Source of the DNA: Carnegiea gigantea
Lineage: Eukaryota > Streptophyta > Magnoliopsida > Caryophyllales > Cactaceae
NCBI GenBank assembly: GCA_029747015.1
Contig: JAKOGI010002995.1
Span: forward strand, 1 to 64,000
Direction: 5' to 3'
Length of the DNA stretch: 64,000 nucleotides
A program made the translations under genes and the position numbers. Under the pieces are notes generated by a model. It worked only from the letters and a program-made list of their open reading frames with translations, searched no databases and had not been told where the DNA came from. Below, piece by piece: positions 36,700 to 48,200 of this stretch (positions within the stretch are counted from its first letter, which is position 1; the number at the start of each line of letters is the position of its first letter).

Positions 36700-37650
36700 C
36701 TAGCTAAGCAACCGACCGCCCGTTTGTGGTTTCTGGTTGCTTTTACTATCCCCTGAGGGAGTGCCGATGGTTAGGCGATCTCGTTGTGTCACTGACTTGA
36801 TTCTCGCTCCGGATCTCTGAGTGTGATCCCGACTATTCCATGTGACTCTTGGGCAATTAGTGTCTTTGTGACCCATATCACCACATTCAAAACATGAGCC
36901 CGTGAAGCTTCTGCATGGGCCAGGGTGCTGACGTCCACACTGGCTACATGTTTTCCTTGGTTTCCATTGGGCGGCTTGCTTTCCCTTATCCTGTTTTATC
37001 TCAGATTTAAACCTCCTAAAGTTTCTTCTTCCTTGGAAATTGGGTTCTCCAGGGCCAATTTCCCTCTTTGCCCGGCCTTTTTCTTTGTTTTCAACCCTGG
37101 TCTCACCTATGATGCCGGTTACCTTCACAGTCCTCTGGTACATTTGTTGAAAGTTGGTATATGCGTACCCTGCTATTATCTGCTATATTTCTCCTTTTAA
37201 TCCCTGTTTGAAGTGGTTCATTCTCATCTCTTCAGTGGCCACCTGATTTGGAGCAAATCGGCTTAGCTCATTGAATTTCACCGCATATTCCATCACGCTC
37301 ATTTCTCCTTGTTTCAAGTATAAAAACTCCCGTTCTTTAACCCTTCTTACGTCTCGATGGTAATATTGAGCGTCCATTAAGGCTTTCAATTGGTTCCAGG
37401 TTAGCACCGGTTTACCTACACTAGGTTTCACTGTTCCCCACTAGAATTCAGCTTCTTTTTCAAATTGCTAAGTGGTTAGGTGCACCTTAAACCTCTCAGG
37501 ACACTCCATGATCTCAAATAAGTTTTCCATTCTCCGGAGCCACTCCTCATATACCATAGGGTCAGTTCCACCTTCAAACTTGGGAGGCTTAAGCTTATTA
37601 AATTGACATATCATCTCCATAGCAGTTGGTTCTGATAGACGAGGAGGCAT
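36700..37650 (-). pseudogene. Element B gag
   Basis: Starts MPPRLSEPTAMEMICQFNKL at 37650. Reads PKFEGGTDPMVYEEWLRRME and MECPERFKV, then a Tyr codon changed to TAG (37468-37470) and a Trp codon changed to TAG (37441-37443). It continues GTVKPSVGKPVLTWNQLKAL and RREFLYLKQGEMS-like sequence to EEMRMNHFKQGLKGEI. After a further break, MYQRTVKVTGIIGETR leads to a basic region and two knuckles, CSQCGRQHPGPC and CFECGDMGHKDTNC (about 36845-36930). About 315 codons in total, typical of chromovirus gag. The closest relative in the window is A gag. Three or more inactivating changes. Confidence 0.9.
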
Positions 37651-38213
37651 CTGTCACAAAATTACACAAGGAATCACTTAGTTCTAATTTCAACTAGGAT
37701 GAACTTCCTTGGTTAATGAAATGATTTGTAAAAGGCAAGAGTTGTTATGGATAGCCCCAAGTCTAGTTCAGTTTAGCCTTCATATAGTCATACACACATA
37801 TCACATCTCTTCCAAAGGAAATACACTCGCATGCTTACACAAACTAGTGAGTCTATCACGCTTGGTCAGCACCGACTGCACTTATTTCATTGAACACTGC
37901 TAGCATGACTTAGGAGTCACAGGGGATCCATCATCCTAGGACCTCACAATTTAAGGAAAATAAACTAAAAGAGCTTAAAGCCAGTCCTTGATATAACCTA
38001 ATATCAACAAGGGAGTCCTTGAGGTCTCTTTCTAACATCCCAATCCTTAATCTCCGCTTACTTAAGTCGCACCTAAGTAGCTAAGCTCACCAACATTCAC
38101 ATAAAACTCACATTTCCACATACAAGGGGCATATGTCACATAGTCACAAACTGTTCCTAGACAACTATATGAAATGCAAGACTCAGGTCGCAGCCTATGG
38201 TCACAGGACCTTT
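37651..38213 (-). other. Element B leader with LINE remnant
   Basis: Non-coding between primer-binding site and gag. About 37964-38063 aligns with 26187-26290 of element A's LINE fragment; the minus strand reads RRLRIGMLERDLKDSL then YQGLALSSF. The rest is not recognised. Confidence 0.6.
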
Positions 38214-38225
38214 GCTCTGATACCA
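38214..38225 (-). other. Element B primer-binding site, initiator Met tRNA
   Basis: Minus strand TGGTATCAGAGC, a perfect 12-base match to the plant initiator-Met site, four bases from the 5' LTR. Confidence 0.93.
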
Positions 38226-40059
38226 TTAATGTAACACCCCCAGCCCCTAGAGCAGGAAGCATTACGTCTTCTTACGTCTTACTTAATTATTGGGACAAAA
38301 CGGATAGAGTTTCCTCTAAAAACAGACCGTTTCCATGCTCAAAGCCTTATAAAAATCCCCTGCAAATCAACGGAAGCACATAACATTTAAAAAAAGCTCA
38401 ATGGCCACACGCCGGAGTTCATAACTCAACGAGCCACCCACTCGGAGTACACCAAACAGAATAGTTTTTTAATACATGAAAAGTAAGAGATACAACTCAA
38501 TGGTCTACACAACCGGAGTACTAGGGTTTACATCCCAAAACACAGCTAATTTCTAATAAAGACATCTAACTGATCAGATGGTTGGCTCACACGGCCATAC
38601 AGAGCAACTCATAAGCAGTCTGCATTATATGAGCTAGAAAACCTAGTTTGCAACAATTACAAACTCGGAAAACGTTACATCACATCGTTAAACATATGAA
38701 TCTACTTCTATATAGCACGCGTCACTCTTTTTCAAGTAGGAGTAGACTCCAGCTCACGTAAGTAGCTTGACTTCCACCTGTTATAACAAAAGCCTAGGGA
38801 AAAGGGGGAAAAAGTAATAGGATGAGCAACCACATGCTCAGTGAGAATTTCCCCTACTCCCTAAAACCCAAAGCAGTTGTGGGTAATAATACTGATAATA
38901 ATCACATATCACGTATTCATACTTTACTATCATATTAGGCAATCAAGTCCCCAAGGAGGGATTACTGCTCATGTACTTTATGCTAGCCCCTCAACTCATT
39001 CCTAGGCCCTTAATGACCATCCTGCCATTCTAACTAGCATTCAAGCACATAATTGTGTAAGATAAGAGCGAATATTATGCTTTCAAACACATTTGGGAAA
39101 AGCATAGTGACTCATGTTATATGCCAGGAACTTATATGTCATGCAAACTTCCTTAGAAATTACAACTTTTCTAAAAACTCATAAGACGGCCAAATTGGTA
39201 AGAAGAGCTTTGCAAGAAACATTCTTTCTTTAGAAATGCACCATTAAAAACTTAAATGTTCATTGCGTTGCTAGGATGTAACCAACTACACTTGAAATTC
39301 ATGTGAATTATATTCAGAATACATTAATAAAATATATGTACGTTACATGCATTTGAAAGCTTTCTTATTTTTTTAAAAAAGCCTTACTTGGCCTCTTGAG
39401 GCCCGTATTCCTTTTAAAAATAACTTCTTTTCCTTTCTGAACTGCTTAGAATGGCAAATTGCCAAATTTTCTATTTATTAGGAACATACTTATAACATAA
39501 AAACATCTTATTGTGCTTGCCAAGGGAGGTCAACACCGCCCTTAAGTGAGATCATCACTCTTAATCCGCGTTATCCTCGGGGTATACGTGCCTATCTTTT
39601 GGCCAAAATGCGTCTTAGCAGAGCAACTCTAACCTCAATACTGTCCTCTGTGGGGCAACAACTCACATCAGGATGATCATATCCTGACTCCAGTCCCCCT
39701 CAAGGTTCTCTTACGCGTCACACATCATAGCTTATCTGGGGAGCAGCTCACACCAAGATAGTTCATACCTTGAGTCTAGTTCCAAGGAACAGCTCACACT
39801 AAGATAATTCATATCTTGAGTCCAATTCCTAACTGTTCTTTAGGGGGAAACAGCTCACGTCATCTTTGCGTCCAGTTTCCAGGAACAGCTCACACCAAGA
39901 TAACTCATATCTTGAGCCCAGTTCCTACCCTCTGGCCAATTGCCTAGCACTTTCTTAGCCTTTACGATCATATTTCATATCTCTTTTTAAATTCTTACTT
40001 TGTTGAAACTTACTTTTTAACTAAAACGATCATAACCTTTGGAATGTTTGTGGTTCACT

Positions 40060-40950
40060 CGTTTTTGGCTTAAAACTTCTTATAGACGACATAAGTTTGC
40101 CAATTCATAAATTGACTTCGTAAATAGCTTAAAAACTTTTTAGAATCATAATCAGTTTGCTAACATGTAAACCAACTTCGCTTTAAACTTAAAAGCTTCT
40201 TATAAACGTCATACGTTTACTGAATCGTAAAATGATTTAGTTTCTAACTTGAATACCTCGTACGAAAATAATAAGTTGGCTAAATCGTAAAACGACTTCG
40301 TTTTTTGCTTAAAAGCTTCGTATAAACGTATTAGGTTTGCCAAATCATAAAACGACATTGTTTTCATCTCGAAAGCTTCGTTTAAACGTGTTAGGTTTGC
40401 TAAATCATAAAACGACTTCGTTTTTAACTTAAAAGTTTCGTATAGACGTAACACGGCTACTAACTCGCAAAACGGCTTCGTTTTTAACTTAAGAAACTTC
40501 TTATAGACATAAAACGTTTACTAGTTTGTAAAACGACTCTATTTCTCACTTAAAAGCTTCGTATAACCGTAATACATTTATCAACTAGTAAAACGATTTC
40601 CTTTTAAACTTAAAAGCTTCTTACAAAGGCAATAAGTTGGTTAATACTTAAAACGACTTCATTTTAAACTTAAAAGTTTCTTATAAACGTAACACGTTTA
40701 CTAAACCGTAAAACGACTTAGTTTCTAACTTGAATGGTTCGTATAAACGTAATAAATTTACTAAGTCGCAAAACGACTACGTTTTTAACTAAAAGACTTT
40801 TTACAAACATAATAAGGTTGCCTAATCGTAAAACGAATTTGTTTCTAATTGAAAGCTTCGAATAAGTGGAATAGGGTTGCTAAATCATAGAAACGACTTC
40901 GCTTTTTAGCTTAGTAGCTTCTTTTCAACGAAATATGTTTGCTAAATCAT
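40060..40950. repeat. 60-bp satellite array in B 5' LTR
   Basis: About 15 copies of the same 60-bp unit as 33300-34210. The stretch 40474-40808 is identical to 33729-34063 base for base. Confidence 0.92.
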
Positions 40951-42284
40951 AGATCGAAACTCAGTAGAGGCTTAAGCAAGCAAAATGCATGCAAATATGC
41001 TAAGCTTCATAATTAGCACCTTAAGGTGCTCCTCTTCGGGTCGTTTAAATCGTTTTAAACTCAAGGAGAAGTCGTGTACAAACGAAAGCCTTAAGCATGG
41101 TCAAATCCAATTTTAGTTCGCTTTTTACACTTCCTAAACCTATCGACTATTCAGTCGAGTCGCTAGCTGAGTTGTTCGACGATTTAGGATTTCTTATAGG
41201 CTACAAACATTTTCATAAACTACCAGACAATTGGTAAGTACTTAGAAGCATTCGAAATCATGAAAACATGCATTCAACAATCTTGCTTAAACATGTTTGC
41301 ATTTCGGAAACTATTCACTTAATGTTACTTAGCACACTGAGGGAAGAGGGGATTCACACCTAGCACATTCATACACTTCATATCACCATTCATTAAGCCA
41401 CACATGGCCTCGCAATCCACACAATTGCGGCAATTCACAACCCTATCTCCCTCCTCACACAGCACCGACCACAAGAGCCTCAAACTACTCAATAGTTCCA
41501 CCTCAAACCATCCAACTACCAAGCTCAGTTCAATGTTGACATATACAAACCAACAGTTCATAGAACGATCATATATAGGCATTACATTCATGCTTAATAA
41601 CAACGTAGTGTTTAGGTGAACCAATTGATGTAATCGAAACTTTAAAACTACACTTTGCCCCTTTTAGTTCGCTAACCGATAGCTATAAGCATAATACTTC
41701 GTTGAGATAACTACGAATAGACTATTAACATGCCTAAACTAATGTAACCAAGACCTTTAGACATAATTCAGTTCATTCCACAATTACTTCGATTAGCCTC
41801 CTTAAGCTTCAAAACGGAGTTCGAACTTATAAATTATTAGAATCACAGCACTATGCTAACATTCTGCTCATTAAACATTTCTCTACTATCTGGTTATTAA
41901 CATTCAGCCTCAATTTGACATACAAATGAACCAAATCAGTACCATGTTCGTAATTCCTCAACTTCAATTCTAAATTTACCCAAACTGATTTCTAAATTTG
42001 AAATTAACATGCATCAACTAAATTTAGCTAAAATCATTGAAATTAATAGTAATTTAGGAGGAAAGGAACCCTCACCTCAATTTCAAGCTAGAGATTCGAA
42101 TCCAAGGCTACTGGGTCAACTTTCGGTGTTTGAACAACTCCAAACCTTTGACTCTTGCTCACCCACACTCGAACCAGACCCAAATCGTGCCCAATTCGTG
42201 CCAACCAAACCCTAAATTCAACCCAAACGCTCACTTACTGAATTGAGGTTGAATTGGGGTTTGAAAGCAGTGATTTCTACTCTA

Positions 42285-42292
42285 ATTTATAG
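42285..42292 (-). promoter_or_regulatory. TATA box of B 5' LTR
   Basis: Minus strand TTCTATAAATTAGAG, about 790 bp from the LTR start at 43077. Confidence 0.55.
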
Positions 42293-43082
42293 AAAATTGA
42301 AGCAACTAAGAGGTGAATTGCATGGCCATACCTGGGGTACGCGTTCGAGCACCGATTCGTTGCCCAGAGCCGCTGTAAATGTGTTTGGTTTGCACGAAAT
42401 TCTACCCAAATTCGCGCCCAACGGTGGCTAACTTGCAGGGGAGGTCGAATGGTTTAGTTTTGTAGGTAGGAGGTGGTGAAAATCCTCTGGCTTTGAGCTT
42501 GAAGGTCGCATTAATGGAGGATGAGAGGAGGAGGAAGAGTCAAGCAGTAGAGAAAGAGAGGAGAGAGAGTGTATCATGAGGGGGTCTCGCGGCCAGGGAG
42601 AGGAGGAATAAGGGGAGTGCATAAAATTACTAGTTTACCCCTCCCTACTTTCTTCATTTATTTGTCTCAAGCTGATTCATATTCAATGCTGTTAGTCTAG
42701 TTCGTAACCCAAATTCTAAACCCAAATCAATAATATAACGTTTCATCGATTACTTGATCCCAAATACAGTTAGGTTCGATTTAATAAATATCGAACTATA
42801 TCCAAGGTTGACAACCTAATCGTATTCGGGTTCCTACTTAAATTAGTACTCACTAATAACCGTCAATAACGCTTATAAATCATTGAAAGATTTTCAAAAC
42901 TAATAATGTTATTAATAATAATAATAACAGTGATAATAACATCTTTTTTAATAAAATTAACGTTCACATAGGCATTTAGAAAATAATTTTTGCCCATATC
43001 GCTAATAAAATACGGTTTTTATAACGTAAAAGGCATCACGAATAACTCGACGGAATATAAAGTGCGCGGGCCTTACAGTATT

Positions 43083-44145
43083 CTTTGTTTGTTAGGTATT
43101 GGTAGACCTCATAATACTAACCAGTAAGATTAACAATGCATACTTCGATGGTATGTCAATAAGATGACTTGTATCTCCTGTCAACTAAAAATGACATCGA
43201 ATGGATGCCATTTAAAATATTGATCATCGAAGCCAACTTTGCTAAGGCATCAACAAACTGATTATCTTCACTAGGAAGGTATAAGTAATATGAGTGAAAT
43301 TCTTAGAAGATCCACTAAATGAGCTGGGTATGGTGCCAAGACTTCACTTCCTAATTTCCATTTATGTGAGATTGGATTGATTACCAAATTGGAGCCCCTA
43401 TACACCTGTATGTTCTTTACTCCTATTTTTATGGTAGCTCATAGCCTGATAATATAGGCTTCATATTCTGCTACATTATTAGTAACCTTAAAATCCAGCT
43501 TGCCTAAGATAGGGTCATGTGCCCCTTCTGAAGACACACTATAAAGATGCCTACTCCAAATCCTTTTTGATTTAAGCCCCCATCAAAATACATTGTCTAG
43601 ATATCATCTACCTAAAGGACTTCTTTGATGGGGAAATCAAAGGTTTCTTCCTTTTGATCTTCCACTAGTAGATCTGCTAAGAAGTCAGACTTGACTTTCC
43701 ATTTAATGGACTTATGTGGGATATATTAGAGGTCGAATTCTGATAGCGTTATGGTCTACCTGGCAACCTCATTACTTGTCACTGGTTGTTACAGCAAACA
43801 CTTTATTGGGTCCATTGGCACCACTAAATATACTGTATAATGCCTAAGCTTTATAGATGCCCACACTAAGGCTGGAGAGGTTTTCTCCAAATAGCGAATT
43901 TCATATTCAAGAAACTTTTTACTAAAATAGTAGATGACCCTTTCATGTCATTCCTCCTTTTGGGCTAGCATGGTCCCCATTGTCGTTTTTATTGTCTTAA
44001 GATACAGAATGAGGGGAATGTCAAGATTTGAACGTACCAACACTCGTGGGTTAGATAAGTAATCTTTGATCTTGCCAAATGCCTCTTGACATTCATCATG
44101 TCATTCTAGTTTTATACATTTCTTCAATTTCTTGAAAATAGGCTA
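43083..44145 (-). pseudogene. Tat RT connection, RNase H and second RNase H
   Basis: Minus strand, from 44145: IFKKLKKCIKLE*HDECQEA, FGKIKDYLSNPRVLV, MGTMLAQKEE, IYYFSKKFLEYE, LEKTSPALVWASIKLRHYT: the end of RT and the ordinary RNase H. Then KWKVKSDFLADLLVEDQKEE, TMYFDGGL, KVTNNVAEYEAYIIRL, PSEDNQFVDALAKLASM: the second, plant-type RNase H typical of the Tat lineage, with its DGG, NNVAEYEA and DALA motif blocks. Scattered stops. It continues across element B (to ESSPKAQWALR at 31478) and across element C (from RT at 55520). Confidence 0.9.
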
Positions 44146-44150
44146 CATAT

Positions 44151-46792
44151 TGTAACACCCTAAATTTCTAATCACTTTTCTTTATTTCTAATCATTAACT
44201 TACATGGCAGGGGAACCTAATTTGGGGGTGTTACCTCTGTATTTCCTTCTTGGAAATACCAAGCTGCGTATCAATTAACAATTTATACAAAGGTTCTTCA
44301 ATAAAACCTCAACCTAAAGGATTCAGATACTGATAAACAACTACTGAGCTAAAACAATTGTTTATCATAACTCTTTCTTCTAAACAACTAAGGTTATAAC
44401 CTCCAGCTTAAGCGTTGGGGCCTCGCTCTACCTTTGATCCCCCAATCCCATGCACAACTAGTTCATCTGAAAACAAAACATTTTATAAAAGTGAGATAAA
44501 CTCAGTAAACAATCACCCCTAAAAGTCAAACTACACATACAAATTCATTTTGAAAACATTTAGGGGAACAACAAGACCACACTTCTTCATTTTCTATTAA
44601 TGTAACCGCCCATATTTACATGCTCTTAGTGATGCACACACATACACCTTAGTATCCAATTATAATAATCAGGTTTAAGGGTGAGCGACTCCCTCCGCTT
44701 AGGTTTAGCACAGGCACTTAACTTAATCCTGGCCTACCGCTAACCAAAGCGGTTACCGCTTTACCATTTCCCGGCCTACCATCATCATGGATGGTTATCA
44801 TTAACGTGGCCCATGTCCCGCTAGGGCACGTGACCGCTCACATGCACGCACTATTTCTCAAGGAATGCTATTGGCCTTCAATCAACATAACCAGTTCACA
44901 GTGTCACCCATAATCAGCCATTATGGTCACTATTATACTTTTCTAAATTAAAGGTCGATTTAAGATGTATAGTTCATTTAGATTCAACCTGATCCCCTAA
45001 GGGCATCCCGACAATACACAAACTTCTATTTTTGAACATAAACTTTCGAAGAGCCAACTCCATAATCATAGCAAAATCATGCGATTCCAACTATGCAATC
45101 ATGTTCAGTTGATTCATGCCATAATTTCATTAAATCAACATTCAAATCCATTCTTGCCATATTCAATGCACACGTAATTTTTCATGCAACTCGGGGAAGG
45201 GTTAGGGCATGATTCTTACGTGGATTCCGCACAAATTATGGGCTCGTTACTAGTTTGGGCCCACTGCTCTGCAGCTGGGTCGAAACATCGGCCATACTCA
45301 GTCTAAAACTTCATGTGCCATAATCCTAGCCCCTGCCTTATTTATAAGAATTTTTCTAAGATTTCTACCAGTGCCTAGGGCTCCCAACCGAAGCCTAACT
45401 TTGGGTCCAAATTCATCCAGAATCTAGATCTAACTTCCAGAACCTATAACTTTTGCTCCCGATGTTGAAATTTTGATTTCTTACCCATTATAGAAAGGTA
45501 GGTCTGTCCTCTACACTTCTTATGTTAGGGTTTATCAGATTCTAACCTAAAGTAGGTTGTTTTGTTCTTTTCATGGTGTCACTGATTGTCCCAATCTCAA
45601 CAGTCCCCGGTAACTCGACCATAACTTGGGCTACACTATTTCAATTTATTCGATTAAAAAACTAGGTTTTGCAGCACATCCCAATGCACCTACTTTAAAA
45701 CTTTCATGATTTTTGGGTTGCTGTTTTGTCCTGGCCGAATTTTCAAAGGAGGGGTATGTGCAATTCCAAACCCAGAATGTTCTGCCCATGTGATTTCGCA
45801 CCCAACGAGTACTATTGGCTCGGTTTTTCCACAATGACAGGTCACCCATCTACCTACGCCCATCCTAGAGGTTTCTATGTCTCCCAACCTACCTAAATCA
45901 AGCCAAAGTTAAGGACTTTAATCAATGAAACCAAAGAAAAATTGTCATTAAAGTTTACCTTGAGTCGGGTTTCGAACGGATGATGCTTCTCCTGTTACCC
46001 CCAGCCCCAAAGCTGAATTTTTTGAACTTTATGTTAGAAATTATGATGAATTTACAAGATTGAAGCAACACAAAATGAATTAAGGGTTTCAAAGATTCAA
46101 ATCTTTGAATATGGGATGCATGGGTGCATTACCCATGCACCCTCACCCACCAAAAGACAAAAGGGGCCGTGTGATGGCGCCGGCGGCTGGGCGACTGGGT
46201 GGCCGTGGGTGTCGGGGAACTGGGTGACGCCGATGGATGGCGGCAGCACTGCGGTGGGTCAGCGAATAAGGGGAAGAGAGAGAGAGAGAAAGAGTGCCAG
46301 AGAGATCATAAGGGGGAGAAAGAGAGATCGGGAGGGAGAGGGAAAATGGGGGAGAGAGAGTGTGAGGGGGGTGTAGTGGCTGCCGCTAGGTGTAGGTGGT
46401 CGTTGCTAGGGTTTTTGGGTTTTTGAGGGCAAACTCCGAAAATTTAAAAATTCCTTTTTTTCAACTAGGAAGAACATTGTTAAAAAAAAATTTTTAAATA
46501 AAAGGATTTAAACACCCAATTATATCTAAACAAAACAAAGGTGGAAATCACAAACAAATTCTTTTAAAACAAAATAAAAGTATTGATCATAAAATGAAAT
46601 TCATTTCTTTTTCGCCTCGGCTTGATTTAGGCAGCAGTTTTAGATCAGCCCACAACATCAAAATTCCTAAAATGGAACTCAATTTATGGGGGTTTTAAAT
46701 ACTACCCCTCTTACAAAAGTTTCATCCTCGAAACTTCAAAATTTGCCCAAGTGCACTGGCTTACAAGAATAAAATTTTTTGGGAGTTTTACA
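44151..46792 (-). repeat. Element C 3' LTR
   Basis: Begins TGTAACACCC on the + strand. The right edge is duplicated: one LTR-like edge at 46699 (GGGGTTTTAAA) and a second at 46792 (GGGAGTTTTACA), the latter a better match to the 5' LTR edge. TATA-like TTTATAAG at 45341-45348, GA-rich block 46270-46365. Without the extra 93 bp it is 2549 bp, against 2539 for the 5' LTR. Confidence 0.88.
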
Positions 46793-46812
46793 CACTACTC
46801 CTTTTAAAGAAG
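46793..46812 (-). other. Element C polypurine tract
   Basis: Minus strand CTTTAAAAGGAGTAGTG ends at the LTR start TGTAAAACTCCC. A second, similar purine tract (GTAAGAGGGGTAGTA) sits at about 46700-46715 inside the duplicated edge. Confidence 0.6.
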
Positions 46813-47250
46813 TTTGGTCCACGAAACTTGTCTGCACCTGCTTATAGAAATAAGTGGGGATATTTGTCTCGTATCTCTTATTCTGGTTCCCAAGTTGCTT
46901 CTGACATTTCCTAATAAGGGTACCGTCTTTCTTATGAAGGTGCTTTTCCCGCAGATCCAGAATCTGCACAGGCTATTCCTCATACGACAGGTCTTCCTGG
47001 AGTTGTATAGGATCGGGCTTGATTATGTCCGAGGGATCTGAGATGTACTTTTGTAACTGTGACACATGGAACGCATTATGTACTATTGGAAGTTCGGGCG
47101 GTAGCTCCAACAGATATGCTACCTCCCCAACCCTCTGTGTGATTGGGTACGACCCGATGTTCCTCGAGCTGAGTTTCCCCGCCATACCGAATCTTATAAC
47201 TCACTTGGTTGGGGAAACTAGAAGAAACACCTGGTCTCCAACTTAGAATT
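46813..47250 (-). pseudogene. Element C integrase C-terminus and truncated chromodomain
   Basis: Minus strand: RPLEF*VGDQVFL, MAGKLSSRNIGSYPITQRVG, EVAYLLELPPELPIVHNAFH, VSQLQKYISDPSDI (open 47185-46973), then QEDLSYEE*PVQILDLREK and KDGTLIRK. The chromodomain then jumps to MSEATWEPE*EIRDKYPHLF. The expected second strand (of the type VKVLWRNH) is missing, so a short internal deletion with a frame change has removed part of the chromodomain. Ends RGPNFFKRSSV at the polypurine tract. Confidence 0.88.
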
Positions 47251-48200
47251 CGAGGGGCCTACGCCTTCGATCGACGTAGCTTTTCTGGTGGCTCTGGGCA
47301 GCTTTCATTTGTTCATGGATCACTCTTATCTTATATGTGGTGGCTTGGAATAATTTCGGCCCAATAGTAAGAGCTCCATCGATCTCCTACCAATAGAGCA
47401 GAGTTTTGCATCTTCTTCTATACAGCGGCTCATACAGGGTCATTCCGATACTCACGTGGTAGCGGTTATTGTAGGAAAGCTCGATCAGTGCCAGTTGTTC
47501 ATCTCGTGCTGTCCTAAAGTCCAGGGCGCAAGCCCTCAGCATATCTTCTGGTGTCTGAATGGTGCACTCAGGTTGTCCGTCACTAGATAGGTGAAAGGCA
47601 GTAGTAATACGTAATAACGTCTCAAATACTTCATGTAGTTTCTGCCAGAAACCTTACTGGAATCTGGTGTCCTGATCCGACACTATGGAGCTGTGCACTC
47701 CATGTAGTCATACTATCTCCTTGAGGCATGCTGGAGCTAACTGGTCCAGAGTCCAGGTATTCCTTATGGTTATAAAATGCATCATTTTTGTGAGTTAGTC
47801 CACTATCACTGAAATCACATTATTCTTTCTTTAAGTCAATGGTAAGCCCACCACAAAATCCATGGATACTGAGTGCCATTTCCATTCAGGGATATCCAGG
47901 GGTTATAAAAGCCCTACTGGTTATTGGTGCGTGATTTTCACTCTCTGACATATTAGGCACTTTATCACATAATTAGCCACTTCTTGTTTTATGTTACTCT
48001 ACCATAAGGTCCGCTTCAGGTCCTTATATAGCTTATTTGCCCCAGGGTACACCGATTATGGAGTACTGAGGATTTTCTTCCTAAGTGCCTCTATTGCTGG
48101 AACACACACCTAGTTATGGAATCGTATGGTGCCATCTCCATGAATTACGAACTCGGATGCCTTCCCCACCAATATTTCCTCCCTGATCTGATCGAGTTGA
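47251..48200 (-). pseudogene. Element C integrase core and zinc finger
   Basis: Minus strand: YPGANKLYKDLKRTLW, NYVIKCLICQRVKITHQ (H2C2 finger, about 47930-48040), then IPEWKWHSVSMDFVVGLPLT (first catalytic Asp), NVISVIVD*LTKMMHF, LHGVHSSIVSDQDTRFQ (second Asp), DGQPECTIQTPEDMLRACAL (Glu kept, next Arg changed to Cys), then LIELSYNNRYHVSIGMTLYE. Many stops. The triad itself is still visible. Confidence 0.9.

Larger units (their letters stand above)
38230..43077 (-). repeat. Element B 5' LTR (4848 bp)
   Basis: Minus strand starts TGTAAGGCCCGCGC at 43077 and ends at 38230. Layout as in the 3' copy: TATA 42285-42292, hairpin repeats about 39660-39925, satellite about 40060-40950, invariant hairpin 41143-41158. 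U3 is about 790 bp and the remaining 4 kb would be transcribed leader. Confidence 0.95.
31479..43082 (-). mobile_element. B: gag-only (TR-GAG-like) LTR retrotransposon with TSD GTATT
   Basis: Direct LTRs at 31484-36314 (3') and 38230-43077 (5'), about 4.84 kb, begin TGTAACACCC on the + strand and end CCTTACA. They are flanked by GTATT at 31479-31483 and 43078-43082. The internal 1.9 kb holds gag, a protease fragment and a leader. RT, RNase H, integrase and chromodomain are missing with the same junction as A. It sits inside the Tat pol between the second RNase H and integrase. LTRs differ at roughly one base in ten at their ends but are identical over 335 bp inside. Confidence 0.95.

Noticed and set aside
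38214..38225. Possible tRNA gene fragment (match to initiator Met tRNA)
   Set aside because: Only the 12-base primer-binding complement next to an LTR; no cloverleaf follows. The same applies to the other primer-binding sites.
46116..46426. Arg/Glu/Gly-rich frames in the C LTR, and similar ones at 23412-23626, 30451-30780 and 35685-35939
   Set aside because: They fall in GA-rich LTR leader sequence, are not kept in frame between the paired LTRs and carry no domain.
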